Assembly (NCBI GenBank): GCA_963729445.1
Contig: CAVSNU010000005.1
Location: 558,001 to 622,000, forward strand
Source: JACCZH01 sp963729445
GTDB taxonomy: Bacteria; Chloroflexota; Chloroflexia; Thermomicrobiales; CFX8
DNA: 64,000 nt
Reading direction: 5' to 3'
Under the pieces are notes generated by a model that saw nothing but the letters and a program-made list of their open reading frames with translations, was not told where the DNA came from and ran no database searches. The position numbers were made by a program, and so were the translations under genes. Positions 1-8,399 of the stretch are shown piece by piece (positions within the stretch are counted from its first letter, which is position 1; each line of letters starts with the position of its first letter).

Positions 1-22
1 GGTAGCTCGTATCTAGTGTTGG

Positions 23-865
23 TTGGTATTCCTTTTGCATCAGATCCGAGGTCCCCTCCTGGCAATCGGCGGGGCCGAAGACAAGTTTCGTAATCGAGTG
101 ATCCTTTCGCGGTTTGTTGAGATGGCCGGCGGGCCGGAGGCGCGCATCGTCATCATTCCCACCGCGTCCTCCTTGTCTGACGCCGGTCGGCTCTACGAGA
201 CCATTTTCACTGAGCTTGGAGCTGCGTCGGCTGATATTCTAACTGTGGACACACGGGAAGATGCCGATAGAGACGCGCTCGTTGGGCTGGTTGAGCGCAG
301 CACCGGCATCTTTCTCACGGGCGGAAATCAGATCAGAATCGCCGCCATGTTGGGTGGAACCCGGGTGGCGAAGGCGATCGACGCTCGCAGCATCCAGGGA
401 GTGCCGGTAGCCGGCACCAGTGCCGGAGCCTCGGTGCTGAGCGCGATTATGGTTGCAGGCGGCCAGAGCGGCGGCACGCCGAAGCGTCAGCTGGCCCGCA
501 TGTCGCCCGGTTTGGGTCTGATTGACTCGGTCATTATCGACCAGCATTTCCGGGAGCGTAACCGGGTCGGGCGTTTGGTGACGATGGTCAGTTACAATCC
601 AGGTCTTCTCGGTTTGGGAATCGACGAGGACACGGCCGCCATCATCGCGCCCGACGGGACGTTCGAAGTCCTGGGCCGTGGATCGGTGCTGGTGGTCGAT
701 GGTTCGCAGATGACGAGCGACGTCTATTCCGGTCTTGACAGTGAACCGGTCACGATCGGCAACGTAAAGATCCATTTTGTGGCGGCCGGCAGTTGTTTCG
801 ACCTGAAACAGCGCGCTGTTACCGCTTGGCGTAAGGAAAGCCGTCCCCGGCGCGCAGCTCAGTAG
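23..865 (+). CDS. cphB: Cyanophycinase
   Basis: Cytoplasmic serine exopeptidase of family S51 that cuts the nitrogen-storage polymer cyanophycin (multi-arginyl-poly-aspartate) into beta-Asp-Arg dipeptides. The 280 residues match the usual family size. Visible motifs are GGAEDK (16-21), the nucleophile elbow GTSAGAS (131-137, Ser133) and DQHF near residue 173. An in-frame TAG at 14-16 means the TTG at 23 is the first possible start; no clear ribosome site precedes it, so the start is uncertain. The synthetase follows after about 55 bases on the same strand, so breakdown and synthesis of the polymer are probably one operon. Confidence 0.93.
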   Translation: MVFLLHQIRGPLLAIGGAEDKFRNRVILSRFVEMAGGPEARIVIIPTASSLSDAGRLYETIFTELGAASADILTVDTREDADRDALVGLVERSTGIFLTGGNQIRIAAMLGGTRVAKAIDARSIQGVPVAGTSAGASVLSAIMVAGGQSGGTPKRQLARMSPGLGLIDSVIIDQHFRERNRVGRLVTMVSYNPGLLGLGIDEDTAAIIAPDGTFEVLGRGSVLVVDGSQMTSDVYSGLDSEPVTIGNVKIHFVAAGSCFDLKQRAVTAWRKESRPRRAAQ

Positions 866-920
866 GGCACAGTCTGACAGCGCGAGTCCGCGGTCGGCAT
901 CAGTGGGCGAGAGGGTGAAG

Positions 921-3591
921 ATGCCGATTGAGATTCTGGAATCCAAGATCTACCGCGGACCGAATATCTGGGCACGGGTGCCGGTGGTTCTGCTGAAGGT
1001 GGACATCGGCGAGCTGGAAGACCGCCCCAGCAACAAGGTCGAAGGTTTCAACGACGAGCTCATTCGTCTGATACCGTCGCTCTACGAGCATTACTGCTCG
1101 CTCGGCAAACCGGGCGGCTTCATCGAGCGTTTGCACGATGGCACGTGGATGGGCCATGTGCTGGAGCATGTCGCGCTTGAGCTCCAGACGTTGGCCGGTT
1201 CGGAGGTTGCCCGGGGACTTACCCGCTCCACGGACGAGCGCGGCGTTTACACCGTCGTCTATCAGTATGTGCAGCCAGACCTTGGCCTGGCGGCCGGCAA
1301 AGCCTCCTGCGACCTGCTGAACAACCTCATTTACAAGGACAATCCCGATTACTCCTTTGAGGATGAGCTCGAGCGCATCATTCTGCTCGCCGAGCGCCTC
1401 GCCTATGGTCCGAGCACCAAGGCACTGGTCGACGAGGCCGAGCGCCGCGAGATCCCGGTCATCCGGCTTGATCCGCGCCGGTCTCTGGTTCAGATGGGGT
1501 ATGGCCGCTACCAGAAGCGGGTCTGGGCGACGGTGACATCGGAAACGAGCGACATTGCCGTTGATATCGCCAGCAACAAGGAGCTCACGAACCAGCTGTT
1601 GCAAGGTGTTGGCATCCCGGTTCCAAGAGGCTCTTCCGTGAGCAACGTCGATGACGCGGTCTCGTCCGCCAGAAGCATCGGCTATCCTGTCGTGCTCAAG
1701 CCGATGGACGGTAACCACGGCCGTGGCGTGCGGATCAATCTGCAATCGGAGGCTGAGGTGCGCGAGAACTTCCCCGCCTCCGTACTCCGAGAGTCGATCC
1801 GGCGTCGTGATTGTCGAGAGTTATATAGCGGGGCTGGACTACCGCATTCTGGTGGTGAACGGCAAGATGGTGGCCTGTGCCGAGCGGGTACCGGCCCACG
1901 TCGTTGGCGATGGCGTGCACACCGTTCAGGAGCTGATCGACATCACCAACGCCGATCCACGACGTGGGATCGGTCACGAGAAAGTCCTCACCCGCATCAG
2001 CGTCGACGACGCCGTCCTGCGCCTGCTGGACGAGCATGAGCTGACGCTTGAGGCGATACCTGAAGCGGGCCGGTTCGTCCAGTTGCGCTTGACCGGCAAT
2101 ATGTCAACAGGTGGCAGCTCGATCGACCGCACCGACGAGATTCACCCGGACAACATCGAGATCGCCGAGCAGGCCGCGCAGGTCATCGGACTCGACGTGG
2201 CCGGCATCGACATGATCGCCCGTGACATCACCCAGCCGATCAAGGACCAGGGCGGAGCGATTTGCGAGGTCAACGCCGGTCCCGGTTTCCGGATGCACAC
2301 CCACCCGACCGAAGGCCATCCGCGCGATGTTGCCCGGCCGGTGCTGGACCTGCTCTTTCCGGACGGCTCGCCGTCGCGCATCCCCATCGTCGCCGTTACC
2401 GGCACCAACGGCAAGACCACGACCTGTCGCATGATCGCGCACATCCTGAAGATGAGCGGCCGGCGGGTCGGATTGACGACAACTGACGGGATCTACATCG
2501 ACGGCACCCAGATCCTGAAAGGGGACATGAGCGGCCCTCAGAGCGCCCAGATGGTGTTGCAGAACCCGACCGTCGAACATGCGGTGCTGGAGACCGCGCG
2601 CGGCGGTATGCTGCGCTCCGGCCTGGGCTTCGACCGCTGCGACGTGTCGGTCGTCACCAATGTCGCTGCCGACCATCTCGGCCTGGGTGGCGTGGACTCG
2701 GTTGAAGAGCTCGCCAAGGTGAAGGCCATCGTTCCGGCGGCGACCCACCGCAACGGTTTCTCGGTGCTCAATGCCGACGATCCATGGTGCGTCAAGATGG
2801 CCGCACGAGCGCGTGGCGAGATCGTCTATTTCACAATGAACGAGGACAATCCGACGGTCCGCGAGCATCTACGGGCGCGCGGTATGGCCGTTATCTTGCG
2901 GGAGTATCGCGGGTCGGAAGTGATCTTCCTGGCCGAGGGCAAGCGTGAGACCGCGCTGCTGGACGTGCGGCACATTCCGGCGACCTTCGAGGGCCGCGCG
3001 CGGGTGAACATCAAGAACGCGCTGGCGGCGGTCGCCGTCGCCTACGCCAGTAACATCAACCTTGAGGCGATCCGGACTGGACTGCGCACCTTCTCCACCT
3101 CGTTCTACCAGACCCCGGGCCGGTTGAACCTGCTGGAAGTCGGTGGCTACCGGGTGATCATGGACTATTGCCACAACGTGGCCGGCATGGTTGAGCTGGC
3201 CGATTTCGTGCGCCGGATGATGCCGGGCAACACGGTTGCGATGCTGGCTATGCCGGGAGATCGTCGCAACGAGGATATTGCCGAATTTGGCGCAGTGGCT
3301 GCGTCGGTCTTCAACGAAGTGGTGATCCGCGAGGATAACTATCTACGCGGCCGCGAGCCTGGTGAAGTGGCCGGGCTCTTGAAGCAATCGTTGCTCGAGA
3401 ATGGCGTGCGCGAGGAGAACATCTCAATCGTCCTCAATGAGCTGGAAGCTGCCAGCGCCGTGCTCGACCTCGCCAAGCCCGACGACCTCATCATCATGCT
3501 TGCCGACAAGCCGGCCGAGGTCTGGGAAACCATCGTCCAGCGCGACACGCAGCAGTGGCGCGAGCAACGGCAGCTGGTTCCGGGAGACTAA
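921..3591 (+). CDS. cphA: Cyanophycin synthetase, reading frame interrupted once
   Basis: ATP-dependent ligase that builds cyanophycin by adding Asp to the backbone and Arg to its side chains. Domain order is an N-terminal CphA-specific domain starting MPIEILESKIYRG, an ATP-grasp domain (KPMDGNHGRG region), then a Mur-ligase-like domain with P-loop GTNGKTTT near residue 493 and the ETARGGMLR motif. The joined length of about 889 residues is normal. Residues up to about position 1775 read in one frame and the rest in the next. Dropping one C from the CCCC run at 1772-1775 restores a continuous protein reading ENFPPPYSESRSGVVIVES. ATG 921 is preferred over GTG 903 because a GAGAGGGTGAAG ribosome site precedes it. 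The stop overlaps the stop of the opposing gene. Confidence 0.9.
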
Positions 3592-3899
3592 GGCCGGTCG
3601 TTGAGCTGGTCGCTGGATCTGTAGAAGGAACCGGGTTCGGGGATCTCGATCCCCTGGGCGTACGCGATCTCGATCCAGAGCTTGCGGGCGTCTTCTGCCA
3701 TGGCGCGCACGTCACCGATGCTGTCGACCAGTGATATGCAGCCAGGCAGGTCGGGAAATTCGACAAAGTACCCGTCTTCCTGGTCAACCGAGACGATGAA
3801 CGGGTACTTTAGGAGCAGGTATTCATCCAGGGTTCTTCGTGGGACCAGAATCGTGCCATCCGTCCAATGCGCGCCAGCTTCTGTCCGCGTCTGGCGCAA
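3588..3899 (-). CDS. HicB-like antitoxin-domain protein (orphan)
   Basis: The C-terminal 80 residues match the HicB fold: a Tyr-Pro-Phe strand, DGYFVEFPDLPGC, then an alpha-helical segment (AEDARKLWIEIAYAQG). HicB proteins normally neutralise the HicA mRNA interferase, but no HicA-like reading frame is visible on either side, so it may be an orphan or have another regulatory role. The frame is open to 4127, but the upstream part is not protein-like. The start is undecided: TTG at 3899 (103 residues) is a weak choice, and the recognisable domain begins near 3830. Its stop codon overlaps that of cphA. Confidence 0.55.
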   Translation of the reverse strand: MRQTRTEAGAHWTDGTILVPRRTLDEYLLLKYPFIVSVDQEDGYFVEFPDLPGCISLVDSIGDVRAMAEDARKLWIEIAYAQGIEIPEPGSFYRSSDQLNDRP

Positions 3900-4143
3900 C
3901 GATTTGCTTTCGATAGATCGATTAAAGCGAAGACGCGCGCCAAGATCAACAGCGTCTCGTGCCGCAGGCTGTCTTGCCGCGCCGCGATTCCGTTCCGGGT
4001 ACCCACCCTCAGTGCATGACCGTACACATCCGCACGGAGCGCAGGATACACAAACAGGGTGGTAGGATGCTGTGCTGGCGCCTGATCGGCGCAGTACTGC
4101 GGGGTGATCCTTCCGCTGGATCACCAATCGAACGGAGAGACAT

Positions 4144-4509
4144 GTGAAAGTCGCATATATATTCAGTACGTCCGGTCACACTGCCAGCTATAAGCTGGGC
4201 AAGATGATCCTGCCCCAGCTCGAGGATGGCGATCATGGTGTTGATGTGGTCGGGATGTTTTTCTTCGACGACAACACCTTCATCCTCCGCAAGGGGGATC
4301 CGGTCGGCCAGCGGCTTGCCAAGGTGGCCGCCGATCAGGGCATCCTGTTGATGCTCTGCGATCAATGCGCGCTTGAGCGCGGACTTGCGGAAGGTGGACC
4401 ACGAGCGGCGACTGCGGTTGGTACGGTCGACGGCGTACAAGTTGGCTGCTTCCCCGATCTCTACGCCGCGCTCTCCGGCAATCCGCCGGATCAGGTGATT
4501 ACCCTGTAA
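4144..4509 (+). CDS. DsrE-family sulfur-relay protein with CxxC
   Basis: Small cytoplasmic DsrE/DsrF-fold protein (121 residues) of the type that carries persulfide sulfur or acts as an accessory thiol protein. A CDQC motif at residues 72-75 and Cys102 are candidate sulfur carriers. Starts at GTG with a CGGAGAGA ribosome site 3-4 bases upstream. It stands alone and is followed by a strong hairpin terminator. A second DsrE-family gene of the same length lies at 34152-34517, where the first Cys of the equivalent CxxC is replaced by a TGA codon. Partner and substrate cannot be inferred. Confidence 0.8.
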   Translation: MKVAYIFSTSGHTASYKLGKMILPQLEDGDHGVDVVGMFFFDDNTFILRKGDPVGQRLAKVAADQGILLMLCDQCALERGLAEGGPRAATAVGTVDGVQVGCFPDLYAALSGNPPDQVITL

Positions 4510-4518
4510 CTCGTCCTC

Positions 4519-4549
4519 GGAACGGGATCGTACATCACGATCCCGTTCC
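4519..4549 (+). terminator. Hairpin after the DsrE-family gene
   Basis: Perfect 13-bp stem (4519-4531 with 4537-4549) and a 5-base loop, beginning 9 bases after the stop codon. No strong T-run follows, so it may be an imperfect intrinsic terminator or an mRNA-end stabiliser. Confidence 0.6.
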
Positions 4550-4679
4550 AACGAGACCATGCGCGACTCAGTCCGTGGACTGGTGATAGAACAAGTGCAC
4601 GAATGACATCCTTTTGGGGCTACGCCGTGCGTGACGGCATGCATCATGATGAGCTGCTAGATGATCCTGGAGCCGCTGG

Positions 4680-6230
4680 ATGATCGTGCGGGGCACCGTC
4701 AACAGGTACTCGATCTCCGGGCTCGGGCTGCTGCTGTGCATTGCTGGTGTTAAGCTCTTCTTACACCTGATCGTCAATGCGATTTCACCACTCGGCTACT
4801 TTCGGGACGAGCTGTACTACATCGCTGGCAGCTACCGTCTCGATTGGGGTTATGTTGATCACCCTCCAGTCATTGGGCTCATCACCCGCCTGGCTCTCTT
4901 GCTCCCTGGCGACTTCCTGCTGTCGTTGCGGTTTTTGCCGGCGTTGGCAGGGGCAGGCACGGTTCTTCTGGCGGGGTTGATGGCGCGCGAGCTAGGCGGA
5001 GATCGATGGGCGCAGGCCATCGCCGCCCTGGCGATGCTCATACCTCCGGTTCTGCTCGCTACCAACGACTTTCTGTCGACCATCTCGTTTTTCTATCTCC
5101 TGTGGGTGCTCTGCTGTTACCTGGTTCTACGTTTGCTGCGGACGGGCGACGAGCGACTGTGGCTTGCCATCGGGTTGGTGCTCGGTGTCGGCTTGATGAC
5201 CAAGCACACCATGGCGCTCCTGGCTTTTGGTCTGGCGTTGGGGGTGTTGCTGACACCGATGAGGAGCCATCTCCGGCAGCGGTGGCTGTGGTTGGGCGTA
5301 CTCATCGCGTTCGTAACGGTGCTGCCGCACCTACTCTGGCAGATGCAATACGACTGGCCGCTCCTTGAGTTCGCTACCAACGCGGCCACGCTCAAGAATG
5401 TCGAAGTCGGACCGCTTCAGTTCGTGCTGGATCAGATACTCGCGATGAACCCGATCGCATTTCCGCTCTGGCTTACAGGTCTCTATTGGCTGTTCCGCTC
5501 ATGCCTAAATACGCGCTATCGCCTGCTTGGCTACACCTACGTCGTTCCGTTTCTGATTCTGATGGCAACCGGATCAAGCAGGGTCGACTACCTCGTCCCT
5601 GCCTATGCCGTCCTGTTCGCCGCCGGGGGTGTCGCAGTCGCGCAGTTTGCCAAGCGGCGGCTCGACTGGTTGCGTCCGGCGACGGTAGGTGCACTTATCG
5701 TTGGTGGACTGGTCGTCTTGCCCGGTGCGCTCCCAGTCCTCCCCGTCGATGGTCTGGTGCGCTACACACAGGCGATGGGCCTCAGCGACAAGCCCCTCGA
5801 ACAGGGTAAGACAGCGCCGCTGCCACAGTGGTGGGCCGACCGTTTCGGTTGGGAATCGATGGTGGAGACGGCTGCCGAGGTCTATGCTGCGCTCCCGCCT
5901 GAGGAACAGGCACAAGCGGTGATTCTGACCGGCAACTACGGTGAAGCGGGGGCTGTGGAACTGTACGGCTCAGCCTACGATCTGCCACCGGTCATCAGCG
6001 GCCACAATTCCTACTATCTCTGGGGCACGCAGGGAGCCTCAGGTGAAGTTGTCATAGCATTGGGAGTTCCCGAACGGGTACTTTCCCGATTCTGGGCCAG
6101 GGTCGAGCAGCGTGGAACGATCGTCTGCGATTACTGCATGGACTATGAGAATGACCTGCCGGTCTATGTTGTCGGGGAGCCGAATGCACCGCTCGACCAG
6201 ATCTGGTCCCAACTAAAACACTACAACTAA
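4680..6230 (+). CDS. GT39/ArnT-like membrane glycosyltransferase
   Basis: Polytopic membrane protein (516 residues, about 10-12 hydrophobic segments) of the PMT/ArnT superfamily, which moves a sugar from a lipid-phosphate carrier to protein or lipid on the outer face of the membrane. The first extracytoplasmic loop holds the family's acidic motif (FRDELYY near residue 43) and a later YVDHPP motif. The C-terminal soluble part is larger than the minimal family core. ATG at 4680 has GGAG 8 bases upstream. No lipid-carrier or glycan gene lies nearby, so donor and acceptor are unknown. Confidence 0.85.
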   Translation: MIVRGTVNRYSISGLGLLLCIAGVKLFLHLIVNAISPLGYFRDELYYIAGSYRLDWGYVDHPPVIGLITRLALLLPGDFLLSLRFLPALAGAGTVLLAGLMARELGGDRWAQAIAALAMLIPPVLLATNDFLSTISFFYLLWVLCCYLVLRLLRTGDERLWLAIGLVLGVGLMTKHTMALLAFGLALGVLLTPMRSHLRQRWLWLGVLIAFVTVLPHLLWQMQYDWPLLEFATNAATLKNVEVGPLQFVLDQILAMNPIAFPLWLTGLYWLFRSCLNTRYRLLGYTYVVPFLILMATGSSRVDYLVPAYAVLFAAGGVAVAQFAKRRLDWLRPATVGALIVGGLVVLPGALPVLPVDGLVRYTQAMGLSDKPLEQGKTAPLPQWWADRFGWESMVETAAEVYAALPPEEQAQAVILTGNYGEAGAVELYGSAYDLPPVISGHNSYYLWGTQGASGEVVIALGVPERVLSRFWARVEQRGTIVCDYCMDYENDLPVYVVGEPNAPLDQIWSQLKHYN

Positions 6231-6300
6231 TTGGCAATCGGCGGCCGCCTCCATACCTGCGTCGCCTGCTCGAAGGCGTGGGCCAGCTGAGCGCCTAACC
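6227..6300 (-). pseudogene. 3' remnant of an amidase-signature gene
   Basis: The minus strand here reads LAHAFEQATQVWRRPP followed by a stop, closely matching the C-terminus of the intact amidase at 11437-12861 (MAHAFEQATQMWKRRP). The 25 bases at 6261-6285 are identical to 11477-11501. Nothing upstream on the minus strand continues the amidase, because the permease stop lies at 6309. It is best read as the leftover end of a deleted second amidase copy or a recombination scar. Confidence 0.6.
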
Positions 6301-6308
6301 CCTTTTGC

Positions 6309-8399
6309 TCAGCTCATCCGCCCGCGCCAGAGCAGCCACAGAAAATACGGCGCGCCAATCATCGCCGTGACCAAACCGGCGGGGATTTCTTTAGGCGCGA
6401 GGGCGACTCGCCCGACCGTGTCCGCCAGGGTGACCAGTACCGCGCCGAGGATGGCGGCCATGGGGACCAGCTTGCGGTGCTGGTGTTGGCCAGCCAACAG
6501 CATGCGAGCCGTATGCGGGCCGATCAGGCCGACGAAGCCGATGGTGCCGACGATCGAGACCGCGGCCGCGGCCAGCGCAACAGCCACGGTCAGGATGGCG
6601 AGTCGAGTCCGTTCGAGCGGTACGCCAAGCCCACGGGCGGCTTCGTCGCCCAGGCCGAGGAGATCCAGCTGGCGCGCCGCCAACCAGGCGATAGGCAACA
6701 GGACAACCAGCCAGGGGAGCAAACGCTGGACATCATCCCAGTCTTTGGCATAGGTGCTGCCGGCGAGCCAGACAAGCGCGGACGCTACCCGGATCTGAGC
6801 TTTGACGACGAGAATATTGATCCCGGCGGCACAGAACGCCGAAACCGCCACCCCAACGAGCGCTAAACGAGTGGCTGTCAGCCCATTGCGCCAGGACGCG
6901 AGATAGACAACAGCAAATGCCATGAACGCACCGGTAAACGCGGCTAGTGGCACCAAAGCGAATGGCAGACCTGGGAAGAGCACCAGCACGGTAAGCGCGC
7001 CGAGCCCGGCGCCGCCGGTAATGCCAACGATCTCCGGTCCAGCCAGTGGATTTCTCACTACCCCTTGCAGCAGCGCTCCACTGACGGCGAGCGCTGCCCC
7101 AGCCAGCATCGCGACCAGCAAGCGCGGCAAGCGCAGGTCGAGGATGACTCGTTCGGAAAGAGTGCTGCCCTCGCCTCGCAGCGTGTTCAGCGTCGTCGTG
7201 AGATCGAACGAGAGATCGCCGAAGGCAATGCCTGCCACCAGTGCAGCCGCGAGCGCCAGGCAGGCGGTGCCCATCAGCGCTGGGTAGTTGATACGTCGCC
7301 GCGAACTGGTTTTCAGGAACCGTTCGCCGGTTGAGCGGCTGGACCCTCCTGGCAACGCCGCGCGTCGCGCAAGCCAGACGAAGAATGGCGCGCCGATGAG
7401 CGCGGTGATGCCACCGGCCGGAAGCTCACTGAGGTTTGTGGTGACGAGGCGCGCCGCGATATCCGCGCCGATTAGGACAATGGCGCCCCAGATTGCGGCG
7501 GCCGGCAACAGGAGCCGATGACGCTTGATACCCATCAGGCGGACGATGTGCGGCACCATCAAGCCCACGAAACCGATCGGGCCGACCACGCTCACGGCGA
7601 CCGCCGCCAGAAAGACGCCCACCGTCACACCGCCCAGCCGGGTCAGGGTCACACGCTGCCCAAGCGAGCGGGCAACGTCGTCACCGAGCAACAGGATGTC
7701 GAGCGGCCGGGCGATCGCGAGCGCCAGCAGCGTGCCGGCCAGGACGCGTGGCCAGGCGTACTGCGTGCCGCTCCAGTCGTTCTCGGCAAGCGACCCGGCA
7801 CCCCAGAAGAAGAGCCCGGCTGTCTGATCCTCATAGAAGAGCTGCAACATCGCGGTGAGCGCCGAGCAGACCAGCGCGACGGCGACACCGGCCAGGGCGA
7901 GGCGTACCGGTGTCGCCTGAACGGTCCCGGCAATGGCATAGGCCAGGACGGCGGCGGCCGCGCCGCCTGCAAAGGCAAGGACAACCGGCGACGCGCCGAA
8001 GAGGCCCGGGGCGAAAATCGTGGCGGCAACGATTGCCAGATACGCTCCCGCATTCACGCCGAGAGTTCCTGGCGATGCCAGAGGATTGCGCGTGACCGAT
8101 TGCAGGAGCACGCCGGCCATGCCGAGCGCGGCGCCGGCCAATACCCCAATAGCTGCGCGTGGCAGGCGAATGTAGCGGACTACGTTGTCGGTCGTGTCGC
8201 CGGTCGGTGAGATGAGCGCGTCGATAATGGCGTTGAACGTGATGTCCGATTGCCCCTGGGAGACATGCAAAAACAGCAGAGCCAGCAGCAAGAGGGGGCC
8301 ACCGGCAAAGACAATCAGGTAGCCCGCAAGGCTGCCTCCGCGGGCCGGAACAGGCGTGGGATTGATCCCACGCCTGTTCCTACGTGATACTGAGATCAC
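6309..8399 (-). CDS. FecCD-family iron-siderophore permease, two fused copies
   Basis: Membrane permease of an ABC importer for ferric siderophore, heme or a related chelate. At 696 residues it is about twice the usual length. Two complete FecCD units follow one another (about 30-345 and 365-695), each with the characteristic VLLQSVTRNPLA or LLQGVVRNPLAGPE signature and about ten membrane spans, as in FhuB. The ATG overlaps the stop of the upstream binding-protein gene by four bases, so the two are translationally coupled. With the fused permease, a single ATPase gene would supply both nucleotide-binding subunits. Confidence 0.92.
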   Translation of the reverse strand: MISVSRRNRRGINPTPVPARGGSLAGYLIVFAGGPLLLLALLFLHVSQGQSDITFNAIIDALISPTGDTTDNVVRYIRLPRAAIGVLAGAALGMAGVLLQSVTRNPLASPGTLGVNAGAYLAIVAATIFAPGLFGASPVVLAFAGGAAAAVLAYAIAGTVQATPVRLALAGVAVALVCSALTAMLQLFYEDQTAGLFFWGAGSLAENDWSGTQYAWPRVLAGTLLALAIARPLDILLLGDDVARSLGQRVTLTRLGGVTVGVFLAAVAVSVVGPIGFVGLMVPHIVRLMGIKRHRLLLPAAAIWGAIVLIGADIAARLVTTNLSELPAGGITALIGAPFFVWLARRAALPGGSSRSTGERFLKTSSRRRINYPALMGTACLALAAALVAGIAFGDLSFDLTTTLNTLRGEGSTLSERVILDLRLPRLLVAMLAGAALAVSGALLQGVVRNPLAGPEIVGITGGAGLGALTVLVLFPGLPFALVPLAAFTGAFMAFAVVYLASWRNGLTATRLALVGVAVSAFCAAGINILVVKAQIRVASALVWLAGSTYAKDWDDVQRLLPWLVVLLPIAWLAARQLDLLGLGDEAARGLGVPLERTRLAILTVAVALAAAAVSIVGTIGFVGLIGPHTARMLLAGQHQHRKLVPMAAILGAVLVTLADTVGRVALAPKEIPAGLVTAMIGAPYFLWLLWRGRMS

